Positions 6,579 to 13,066 of a stretch of 15,513 bases of DNA are shown piece by piece. Made by a program: the position numbers and the translations under genes. The stretch spans positions 1 through 15,513 of the forward strand of contig JAFMJK010000027.1 of NCBI GenBank assembly GCA_017853515.1, given 5' to 3'. The DNA comes from Chthoniobacterales bacterium (GTDB lineage: Bacteria; Verrucomicrobiota; Verrucomicrobiia; Chthoniobacterales; JACTMZ01). Numbering within the stretch: the stretch's first letter is position 1; the number at the start of each line of letters is the position of its first letter. The notes under the pieces were generated by a model. It did not search any database and had not been told where the DNA came from. It saw only the letters and a program-made list of their open reading frames with translations.

Positions 6579-7859
6579 TCAAGCGAGATCCTTGACCAAG
6601 ACTTTCGACTGCCGCCCGCCGTTGTCATATTTCTTCCGCCGTTCGGGCGGAAGGATATCGGGAGCGGACTCACGGAAGCCGCCTTTGATCTGGAGATACT
6701 TGTAGGCCTGGGTGCTCAGGGCGACGATCTGCTTGAGCCCTTTCTCCCGCGCCAGCGTCTCGGTGAAGGCCATGAGTTTCCGTCCGTGCCCCTCGTTCTC
6801 GTGGTCCTTGTGCACGTAGAGACAGGCCAGTTCGCCGCACTTTTCCTCCGGAAAGGCGTGAAGGGCGACGCAACCGACAAGTTTCCCGTCGATCTCGAGC
6901 ACCCAGTAATCCTGCATCTGGTCGAGAATCTCCGCCCGTGTCCGCCGCACGAGTTCCTCGCTGTCCATCGACTGCCGGATGAGCGACATGATGGCCCGGA
7001 CGTCCTTTTTGAAAATCTTCCGGATCTGCTGGTATTCGTTCGAGTAGATCATGGTGCCGATCCCCTCGTTGCTGAACACCTCGTCGAGCAACGCCTCGTT
7101 GACCTTGCCGTCGAGGATGTGAACCCGCGGCACGCCTTGCCGGCAGGCTTTCGCGCCGTAGTCGACTTTCGAGTAGAGGTTGGGCGCTTCGCCGTTCTTC
7201 CGCTTTTTGCACAGCTCCTCCGCCTCCGTGATGCCCAACTGCCGCGGCAGCGCGGCACCGCCCGGCAACTTGGTGTCGGCCGAGAGATAGATGACTTTCG
7301 CGGCCTGCAAGGCTTCGGCCAATTCGGCCGCCGCATGGTCGGAGTTGACCCGGTAGGTATGTCCCTCGCCGTCGAAACCCAGCGGCGCGACCACCGGAAT
7401 GATTCCCTCGTGCAGCAACATATGCAGGCACTTCGCGTCGATCCGCTCGATCCGGCCGGTGTGCCCTTGATCCACGCCGCCGAGAATTCCCGCGGGATGC
7501 GCGATGACCGCGTTGGCGTAAGCCGCCCGCAAATCGACCGACGCGAGACCCTCGAGGATTTCATGCGTCAAGCGCATGGCGGCATCGATGCTCAGTTCGA
7601 GCGTGGCCGCGTCCGTGATGCCGGTGCCGTCGGTGTTGCTCGCTTTGACGCCCGTCCGCCTGGCGGCCTCCTGCACTTGATGGCTGGCGCCGTGGACCAA
7701 AACGACCCGGATGCTCAGCGACCGCAGGACCGCGAGATCGAGGAGGATGTTGGCAAAGTTGGAGGAAGCCGCAATTTCCCCATCCACGGCCACCACGAAG
7801 ATTTTTTCGCGGAAGCGCGGCACGTATTGCAGGATTTCCCTCAGGTCGGAGACGTTCAC
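6579..7859 (-). CDS. argA: N-acetylglutamate synthase (amino-acid acetyltransferase)
   Basis: This 426-residue enzyme makes N-acetylglutamate from glutamate and acetyl-CoA, the first step of arginine synthesis. The N-terminal part (about 1-280) is an amino-acid-kinase-like domain (FVVAVDGEIAASSNFANILL, RVVLVHGASHQV, GIIPVVAPLGFDGEGHTYRV, YLSADTK), which in this family binds the arginine inhibitor rather than phosphorylating. The C-terminal part (about 285-426) is a GNAT domain with ELACLYVHKDHENEGHGRKL (343-361), containing the acetyl-CoA pyrophosphate loop, and the typical end LPPERRKKYDNGGRQSKVL. Length and architecture match the ArgA type (E. coli about 443 residues). The start is a GTG at 7859 with no obvious Shine-Dalgarno; no better upstream start is visible in frame. 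It is divergent from secG across 96 bp and is the first gene of the leftward block, separated from dnaA by 417 bp. No other arg genes are in the window. Confidence 0.95.
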   Translation of the reverse strand: MNVSDLREILQYVPRFREKIFVVAVDGEIAASSNFANILLDLAVLRSLSIRVVLVHGASHQVQEAARRTGVKASNTDGTGITDAATLELSIDAAMRLTHEILEGLASVDLRAAYANAVIAHPAGILGGVDQGHTGRIERIDAKCLHMLLHEGIIPVVAPLGFDGEGHTYRVNSDHAAAELAEALQAAKVIYLSADTKLPGGAALPRQLGITEAEELCKKRKNGEAPNLYSKVDYGAKACRQGVPRVHILDGKVNEALLDEVFSNEGIGTMIYSNEYQQIRKIFKKDVRAIMSLIRQSMDSEELVRRTRAEILDQMQDYWVLEIDGKLVGCVALHAFPEEKCGELACLYVHKDHENEGHGRKLMAFTETLAREKGLKQIVALSTQAYKYLQIKGGFRESAPDILPPERRKKYDNGGRQSKVLVKDLA

Positions 7860-7955
7860 AGGGCAAGAGTTAGGGGTTTTCTCTGGGAAAGATCAACGCG
7901 GAAACCCCGGCCTAATCTTTACAAGACGCCGGCGGCCTGCCAATCTGGCCGGTTC

Positions 7956-8456
7956 ATGACGATCCTCATCAACGTCCTCATCGCCTTCCATGTGCTCGTC
8001 TGCTTGCTCATGGTCGTGGTCGTCCTTATGCAGCGCCCCAAGAACGAGGGTCTCGGCGCGGCCTTCGGCGGCGGCATGACGGAAAACATCTTCGGAGCCC
8101 AGACCACCCACGTCCTGCAGAAGTTCACCGTCTGGCTTGGCATCGTCTTCTTCGCCCTCACTCTTCTGCTCGCCATTCTCTACGCCAAACGCGGCACCGG
8201 CGAAACAGTCATCCAAAAGGAACTGCTCAACCAACCCGTGCCCGCCGCAGCGGCTGCCGCGACCGCGCCTGCGCCGGCCGTCACCGCCACGCCGGCCGCG
8301 GCCGACACATCCTCGGCGATCACCGCGACAACCACCAACGCCGCGGACGCCGCGCCGGTCATCGCCACGGAACCTGTCGCAACCTCCGCGACAGAACCGT
8401 CACCGCCCGCGGAAGCCGTTCCCGCCGAAGCGGCCCCCTCGCCCGCGGGGAACTGA
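7956..8456 (+). CDS. secG: Protein translocase subunit SecG with long Ala/Pro-rich tail
   Basis: The product is 166 residues. SecG is the small inner-membrane partner of SecY and SecE. Transmembrane helix 1 spans about 3-25, the cytoplasmic loop carries the SecG hallmark QRPKNEGLGAAFGGG (26-40) and ENIFG, and helix 2 spans about 56-77. The family is normally around 75-110 residues; here an Ala/Pro/Thr/Glu-rich, low-complexity tail occupies about 94-166. I chose the ATG at 7956 because the protein then starts directly at the first helix (MTILINVLIAFHVL), although the frame stays open far upstream as an antisense shadow of argA. No clear Shine-Dalgarno sequence precedes it. It is followed by panC after 16 bp, suggesting co-transcription with panC and nadB. 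Confidence 0.93.
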   Translation: MTILINVLIAFHVLVCLLMVVVVLMQRPKNEGLGAAFGGGMTENIFGAQTTHVLQKFTVWLGIVFFALTLLLAILYAKRGTGETVIQKELLNQPVPAAAAAATAPAPAVTATPAAADTSSAITATTTNAADAAPVIATEPVATSATEPSPPAEAVPAEAAPSPAGN

Positions 8457-8472
8457 AGCCGCCGCGCACCCC

Positions 8473-9318
8473 ATGCGCACGCTCGGCACCGTGGCGGAGG
8501 CCGTTGAGTTCCGCCGCAACTGCTCCTCTCCCGTCGTTCTTGTCCCGACGATGGGCGCGCTCCACGCCGGACACGCCGCACTCATCGACGCGGCCCGCAT
8601 CCGCGCGGGAAAAAACGGAACGGTTGTGGTCAGTATCTTCGTCAACCCGACGCAGTTCGGCGCGAAAGAAGACTTGGCCGACTACCCGCGGACGCCCGAA
8701 GCGGATTTGAAAATTTGCGCGGAACGGGGCACCGATGCTGTCTTTGTCCCGACTGCGGAGGAAATGTATCCGCCCGGGGATGCTACATCCATCGAGGAGA
8801 CCGCGCTTTCCCGGGGACTGTGCGGCGCGCAGCGTCCGGGACATTTCCGCGGCGTTTGCACGGTGGTGGCCAAGCTCTTCAACATCGTGCGGCCCGATGC
8901 CGCCATTTTCGGCGAGAAGGACTTCCAGCAACTGGCCGTCGTCCGGCGCATGGCGCGGGATCTTTTTTTCGGCATCGAAGTCGCCGGTCATCCGACCGTG
9001 CGCGAAGCCGACGGACTCGCCATGAGTTCGCGCAACCGCTACCTGAGCACCGACGAGCGGGCGCGTGCCGCGCAATTTCCCGCCGCGCTCACCTGCGCGG
9101 CCAAGGAGACAAATCCGGCCGTCATCATCTCCAAAGCAACCGATCTCATCACCCGGGGAACCGGGTCATCGCCCGAATATGTTGCCGTGGTCGATGCGGA
9201 GACACTCGAGCCCCTGCAGGCACTCGACCGCCCCGCCGTGCTTGCCGCCGCGGTGAAAATCGGACAAACACGGCTCATCGACAACGTGCGCATCGCGCCG
9301 TCGCATGGAAAAATTTGA
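8473..9318 (+). CDS. panC: Pantothenate synthetase (pantoate--beta-alanine ligase)
   Basis: This 281-residue enzyme condenses pantoate with beta-alanine using ATP, the last step of pantothenate (coenzyme A precursor) synthesis. It has the family length and motifs: VPTMGALHAGHAALI (24-38; HAGH is the HIGH-type nucleotide motif), VSIFVNPTQFGAKEDLADYPRT (substrate-binding block), RPGHFRGVCTVVAKLFN, FGEKDFQQLAVVRRM (146-160) and MSSRNRYLS (184-192, KMSKS-like). The ATG at 8473 gives MRTLGTVAEAVEFRR, the normal N-terminus; the frame is open further upstream only because it crosses secG in another frame. The gene lies 16 bp after secG and its last 14 bases overlap the start of nadB. Other pantothenate genes (panB, panD) are not in the window. 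Confidence 0.97.
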   Translation: MRTLGTVAEAVEFRRNCSSPVVLVPTMGALHAGHAALIDAARIRAGKNGTVVVSIFVNPTQFGAKEDLADYPRTPEADLKICAERGTDAVFVPTAEEMYPPGDATSIEETALSRGLCGAQRPGHFRGVCTVVAKLFNIVRPDAAIFGEKDFQQLAVVRRMARDLFFGIEVAGHPTVREADGLAMSSRNRYLSTDERARAAQFPAALTCAAKETNPAVIISKATDLITRGTGSSPEYVAVVDAETLEPLQALDRPAVLAAAVKIGQTRLIDNVRIAPSHGKI

Positions 9319-10894
9319 CCATATCGTCATCGGTTCGGGTATCGCCGGACTGACATACGCCCTCAAAGCGGCGCAAAGCGGCACCGTTGCCGTGGTGACC
9401 AAGCGCGCCAAAGCGGTCTCCAACACCGCCTGGGCCCAAGGCGGCGTGGCCTGCGTGACCAGTCCGGAGGATTCTTACGAACTCCACATCAAGGACACCC
9501 TCGAAGCCGGCGCGGGACTGTGCCGCGAGGACATCGTCGAATTGGTGGTGCACGAGGGACCCGAACGCATCCGCGAACTGATCGGGCTCGGGATGTCCTT
9601 CGATCTGCGCGAAAAGCCGGATGGCGGGACGGAACTCGATCTGGGCCGCGAAGGCGGACACTCCAAGCGCCGCATCCTCCACGCGCATGACTTCACGGGC
9701 TTGGAGATCGAAAAAACTTTGGTTGCCGCAGTGGAGAAGCATCCGTCGATCACCGTCTTCGAAGACCACATGGGTGTGGATCTCATCACCACGGGAAAAC
9801 TCGGCTACGCGACCGAGGATCGCGCCGTCGGCCTCTACGTGCTCGACGAGAAATCCGGGGAAGTGCGCACCCTGCGCAGCGACCGCATCGTCCTGGCCAC
9901 CGGAGGCTGCGGCAAAGTTTACCTCTACACCACGAATCCCGATATCGCCTCCGGAGACGGGGTGGCCATGGCCTGGCGCGCGGGCGCCGCGGTCAGCAAC
10001 ATGGAATTCGTCCAATTCCACCCGACCTGCCTGTTCCATCCCGAAGCGAAGTCGTTCCTCATCAGCGAGGCGGTGCGCGGCGAAGGCGGTGTGCTCGTCG
10101 ACGCGCGAGGACGTCCCTTCATGCAGCGCTACCACGCGCTCAAAGATCTGGCCCCCCGCGATATCGTGGCCCGGGCCATCGATGCCGAGATGAAACGAAC
10201 CGGCGCCAAATGCGTCTTCCTCGACATCACGAGCAAACCCCGCGAATTCCTCGAAAAGCGCTTCCCGAAAATTTACGAAACCTGCGCCTCCCTCGGTATC
10301 GACATCGCCAAGCAGCCGATTCCCGTCGTTCCCGCCGCGCATTACCAGTGCGGCGGCGTCAAAACCAACGAACACGGCGAGACAACCCTGCGCGGACTCT
10401 TCGCCATCGGCGAGGTGGCTTGCACCGGCTTGCACGGCGCCAACCGCCTCGCCAGCAACTCGCTGCTCGAGGCTCTGGTCTTCGCCCATCGCGCCTTTCT
10501 CAAGGCGACAAAGAATCACCGCACCTCCGAAGACATCCAACTCCCCGAGTGGCGTCCGGGCAGCGTGACCGACGTCGATGAATTGGTCGTCATCTATCAC
10601 AACTGGGACGAAATCCGTCGCCTCATGTGGGATTACGTCGGCATCGTCCGCACGGACAAACGCCTGCAGCGCGCCGCCGCGCGCCTGCGCAACCTGCAGA
10701 AAGAGGTGCAGGAGTTTTACTGGAATTTCAAAGTCACCACCGACTTGCTCGAACTGCGCAACCTCGTCACGGTCGCCGCCCTCATCGTCGACTGTGCCTT
10801 GAGCCGCAAAGAGAGCCGTGGCTTGCACTACACCCTCGATCACCCGGAGCCGGACGAGAGATTCCTGCGGGACACCGTGGTGCGGCGCGTGTGA
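9305..10894 (+). CDS. nadB: L-aspartate oxidase
   Basis: This 529-residue flavoenzyme oxidises L-aspartate to iminoaspartate, the first step of de novo NAD synthesis with NadA. It shows an N-terminal FAD dinucleotide-binding motif (IVIGSGIAGL, 7-16), NTAWAQGGVACV, RILHAHDFTGLEIEK, VLATGGCGKVY, FVQFHPTCL, ISEAVRGEGGVLVD with downstream RDIVARAID, HYQCGGVKTN and the C-terminal flavin block GLHGANRLASNSLLEALVF, followed by a helical C-terminal domain. These separate it from succinate dehydrogenase flavoproteins by length and by the short helical end. The ATG at 9305 overlaps panC by 14 bases, so translational coupling is likely. nadA and nadC are not visible here. Immediately after the stop there is a DnaA-box-like cluster. 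Confidence 0.97.
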   Translation: MEKFDHIVIGSGIAGLTYALKAAQSGTVAVVTKRAKAVSNTAWAQGGVACVTSPEDSYELHIKDTLEAGAGLCREDIVELVVHEGPERIRELIGLGMSFDLREKPDGGTELDLGREGGHSKRRILHAHDFTGLEIEKTLVAAVEKHPSITVFEDHMGVDLITTGKLGYATEDRAVGLYVLDEKSGEVRTLRSDRIVLATGGCGKVYLYTTNPDIASGDGVAMAWRAGAAVSNMEFVQFHPTCLFHPEAKSFLISEAVRGEGGVLVDARGRPFMQRYHALKDLAPRDIVARAIDAEMKRTGAKCVFLDITSKPREFLEKRFPKIYETCASLGIDIAKQPIPVVPAAHYQCGGVKTNEHGETTLRGLFAIGEVACTGLHGANRLASNSLLEALVFAHRAFLKATKNHRTSEDIQLPEWRPGSVTDVDELVVIYHNWDEIRRLMWDYVGIVRTDKRLQRAAARLRNLQKEVQEFYWNFKVTTDLLELRNLVTVAALIVDCALSRKESRGLHYTLDHPEPDERFLRDTVVRRV

Positions 10895-11077
10895 GCAACT
10901 TGTGAATAACTTATCTGTGCACAAGTCGTTTTTCAACAAAGACTTGTGATCCAATCAGGGCGCTGCGCGTCCAAGATCTCGGCGATCTCGCGGCTGACCG
11001 CGGATTGCCCGCTGGGTCCGAAGGCTTTTTCTTCTGTTCTTCAGGTGCGGGAAGAGTCCATATTGCGGGGTCCGTCC
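10895..11077. other. nadB-porin intergenic region
   Basis: This 183-bp gap begins with an AT-rich block (10895-10955) carrying three CACAAGT cores and a near-perfect DnaA box, described separately. The remainder is GC-rich with no clear sigma-70 promoter that I can defend. GGGG at about 11067-11070 precedes the barrel gene start by seven bases and may serve as its ribosome binding site. An open frame runs in from 10946, but the signal peptide begins only at 11078. Confidence 0.4.
10898..10948. promoter_or_regulatory. Three alternating CACAAGT cores at 22-bp spacing; DnaA-box-like cluster
   Basis: ACTTGTG at 10898-10904, CACAAGT at 10920-10926 and ACTTGTG at 10942-10948 are the same 7-mer in minus, plus, minus orientation, each 22 bp from the next. 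The first is part of TTATTCACA on the minus strand (10909-10901), a perfect match to the TTATNCACA DnaA-box consensus; the second is in CTGTGCACA. CACAAGTC (10920-10927) and GACTTGTG (10941-10948) form an 8-bp inverted repeat. Function (origin, DnaA reservoir or operator) is inferred only. Confidence 0.5.
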
Positions 11078-12631
11078 ATGCCCGCAACCCCCAAAAGTCT
11101 CAAGCTCGCTGCTTTCGCGCTGTTTTGCTGCGTGGCGTCGCAGGCGACCGCCCAAGAAATAGCTGCGGTGACAACACCCGCGGAGCAACCGCCGACCGTC
11201 GAGAAATTCGAGGAACCGGCAACGCCCGCACCGGGGCAAACGAACAACTCCGCGTTTCGCTTCACTTACCCCGTGCGCGACACAGGCTCGGAGCGTATTT
11301 ACACCGAGGCAAACCCGCCGGCACAGGCGAACCCGGACGGGACAACCCCGGCGTCGGACGCTGGCGCGAGCGACCAAGCCTCCCCCGACAACGTCGTCAC
11401 TTCTTTCCAAGATTCCCCCGCGGTCACGGGTCAGGAATATGCCGAGATGGAAAATCTTCCGGCCGAACCGGGAGCCGACATCGGCGAGGGACGTTTTTCC
11501 AAGCGTCCCTTCCGCTTCAGCTTCTCCGTCAACGAGGGCTACAACAGCAACGTGAACGGATCGTCGACCGATCCGGTGGAAAGCCTCTACACCTCCGTCG
11601 CAGCAGGTGTTGACTACGATTTCGGCAGCTCGCGCCTCACTCTCGGCGTCTCGCTCGATGCCGCCTTGTCGTTCTACTACAACAACGAGCAACTGCAAAA
11701 CGACGGCATTTTCCCGACCATCACCCTGGGCATCAGTGCGGATTACAAAGCGGCGCCCCAGCTTGATTTGAGCTTCGTCACCTCGACCGCCCTTCTCTCG
11801 CAGCCCGACTTCGCGGCCGGCGGGGGCGGTCCCTCGAACTATGCCGGGGACTACATCTCCAGCGCGACCACTCTCGCCGCGACCTACCGTTGGCTGCCGA
11901 AACTCCAGACCATCACGAGTTACTCACCCCTCATCTATTACTACCTCCAGCCGGAAGGCGACAACTTCAGCTACTTCGACCAGACCGTCGGCCAGCAATT
12001 TCTTTACCTCTGGAAGCCGACGACCCAGCTGGTGGCCGAATACAGGTTCAATCTGAGAAACTACCTGGACCTCACCAACTACAACAGCGTGGGAAACATC
12101 GGTCTGCTCGGCTTCAACCACACCTTCAACCCGCGCTCGACGATGAGTTTCCGCGCGGGTGCGGAACAACGCACCAGCGAAAACCCGGTGACCGGAGGCA
12201 ACTACAACTACATCGGTCCGTTCGGCGAACTCACCTTCACCTACGCCTTTGCCGAGCGCACTTCGATCGCCCTGACCAGCCGTTACGGAACAACCGGCAC
12301 GGGCATCAACAACTACAGCCAAGACCAGCAATTCCTCGTCAGCCTGAGAGCCTCGCACCGCTTCGGTCGCCGTCTCACCATGGGCGCCTTCGCCACTTAC
12401 CAGAACAACTTCTACGCCCAGCCGGGCGGCGACATCGACGGCGTCGATCTCACGCCGAGCTTCTCTTACAACGTCTTCAGCGCGGGACTCAACGGTGCCT
12501 ACTACATCTTCCCCGACACATGGTCGCTCAACGCCGGCTACACCTTCACCACGCTGACTTCGGGAAACACCGCCAGACAAGGCGACTACACGCAGAACAT
12601 CGTGTTCCTCGGAACACAGGTGAATTTCTGA
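11078..12631 (+). CDS. Outer-membrane beta-barrel protein (putative porin-like)
   Basis: The product is 517 residues. It starts MPATPKSLKLAAFALFCCVASQATAQ, a clear signal peptide with cleavage probably after ATAQ (26). Residues of about 27-140 are a Pro/Ala/Thr/Glu-rich low-complexity stretch. From about 145 (RPFRFSFSVNEGYNSNVNGSS) to the end, alternating polar/aromatic strands rich in Tyr, Asn, Thr and Gly are typical of an outer-membrane beta barrel. The last residue is Phe (GTQVNF), the usual BAM recognition end. The GYNSNVNG-type first strand resembles the putative beta-barrel porin 2 (BBP2) group; I would not name a substrate. I chose ATG 11078 over the upstream open start at 10946 because only it places the signal peptide at the N-terminus. 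The gene stands alone between nadB and convergent glnA. Confidence 0.85.
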   Translation: MPATPKSLKLAAFALFCCVASQATAQEIAAVTTPAEQPPTVEKFEEPATPAPGQTNNSAFRFTYPVRDTGSERIYTEANPPAQANPDGTTPASDAGASDQASPDNVVTSFQDSPAVTGQEYAEMENLPAEPGADIGEGRFSKRPFRFSFSVNEGYNSNVNGSSTDPVESLYTSVAAGVDYDFGSSRLTLGVSLDAALSFYYNNEQLQNDGIFPTITLGISADYKAAPQLDLSFVTSTALLSQPDFAAGGGGPSNYAGDYISSATTLAATYRWLPKLQTITSYSPLIYYYLQPEGDNFSYFDQTVGQQFLYLWKPTTQLVAEYRFNLRNYLDLTNYNSVGNIGLLGFNHTFNPRSTMSFRAGAEQRTSENPVTGGNYNYIGPFGELTFTYAFAERTSIALTSRYGTTGTGINNYSQDQQFLVSLRASHRFGRRLTMGAFATYQNNFYAQPGGDIDGVDLTPSFSYNVFSAGLNGAYYIFPDTWSLNAGYTFTTLTSGNTARQGDYTQNIVFLGTQVNF

Positions 12632-12637
12632 GCCGGC

Positions 12638-12655
12638 CCGCACCTGCGGACTTTT
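12638..12655 (+). terminator. Weak terminator-like hairpin after the barrel gene
   Basis: CCGCA (12638-12642) and TGCGG (12645-12649) form a 5-bp stem beginning seven bases after the stop, followed by four T (12652-12655). The stem is short and the T-tract weak. Confidence 0.3.
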
Positions 12656-12754
12656 CCGGGCGTTCCAAGAAATTTCGGGCCGCTGCTTTGCTGGGCTGCC
12701 GCAAGGCTCACCCCGCGCCCAACCGCAGAGAGTCGTTTCGGCATTCAACTGTAG

Positions 12755-12774
12755 CGTCGGCGTCCCCGCCGACG
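12755..12774. repeat. 8-bp inverted repeat, possible dispersed REP-like unit
   Basis: CGTCGGCG (12755-12762) and CGCCGACG (12767-12774) form a perfect 8-bp stem with loop TCCC, preceded by TGTAG. Such GTCGGCG-TCCC-CGCCGAC palindromes look like intergenic repeat units. Only one copy is in the window, so dispersal in the genome is not shown. Confidence 0.45.
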
Positions 12775-12874
12775 AAACCCATGGCTTCGCGGCAAACCCT
12801 GCCGGATCGAAGCGCCCCCCAAGATCGGCTCGGCAGAACAAGTCACTGCAGCGTGATCCTTGGCAGGGGCGACC

Positions 12875-12912
12875 GGCCTCTCCGAGCCGTATGGCTCTAC
12901 GAGCAGGAGGCC
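12875..12912. repeat. Nested hairpin
   Basis: An outer pair GGCCTC (12875-12880)/GAGGCC (12907-12912) encloses a perfect inner hairpin GAGCC (12884-12888), GTAT, GGCTC (12893-12897). No T-tract follows, so it is more likely a repeat element than a terminator. Confidence 0.4.
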
Positions 12913-12941
12913 AGCCGCCCGCACGCTTTCCGAAGCACAGC

Positions 12942-12954
12942 CAGCGGACCGCTG
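12942..12954. repeat. Short palindrome
   Basis: CAGCGG (12942-12947), A, CCGCTG (12949-12954): a perfect 6-bp inverted repeat around one base, in the same hairpin-rich spacer. Confidence 0.35.
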
Positions 12955-12991
12955 AAGTCCAGAAGCCTCGGGCGATGATTGGTGCAGGACC

Positions 12992-13045
12992 AAAAACAGG
13001 AACGCCGCCGGGCGTTTCCACCCGGCGGCGCTCCGCTTGTTTTTT
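12992..13045 (-). terminator. Strong terminator of glnA, possibly bidirectional
   Basis: CGCCGCCGGG (13003-13012) and CCCGGCGGCG (13021-13030) form a perfect 10-bp GC stem with an 8-nt loop, 37 bases after the glnA stop. On the minus strand five T follow at 12996-12992, six bases past the stem. On the plus strand six T (13040-13045) follow nine bases past it, so the same stem could also stop the rightward transcript of the barrel gene. Confidence 0.75.
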
Positions 13046-13066
13046 GCGAGTTGCCCCGCGAGCCGC

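Larger units (their letters stand above)
12632..13066. other. Hairpin-rich spacer between convergent barrel gene and glnA
   Basis: This 435-bp stretch has no supportable gene. It holds a weak terminator after the barrel gene, several perfect small inverted repeats and a strong GC stem before glnA's end (each listed separately). The density of palindromes suggests decay of, or insertion by, dispersed intergenic repeat units. Confidence 0.5.

Noticed and set aside
6097..6582. 161-codon minus-strand frame covering the argA-dnaA gap
   Set aside because: It overlaps the dnaA start in another frame, has no family resemblance and contains the AT-rich, box-bearing region; more likely non-coding.
6420..7955. 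Open frame upstream of and in frame with secG
   Set aside because: It is antisense to argA; SecG homology begins exactly at the ATG at 7956, so the upstream part is not a real extension.
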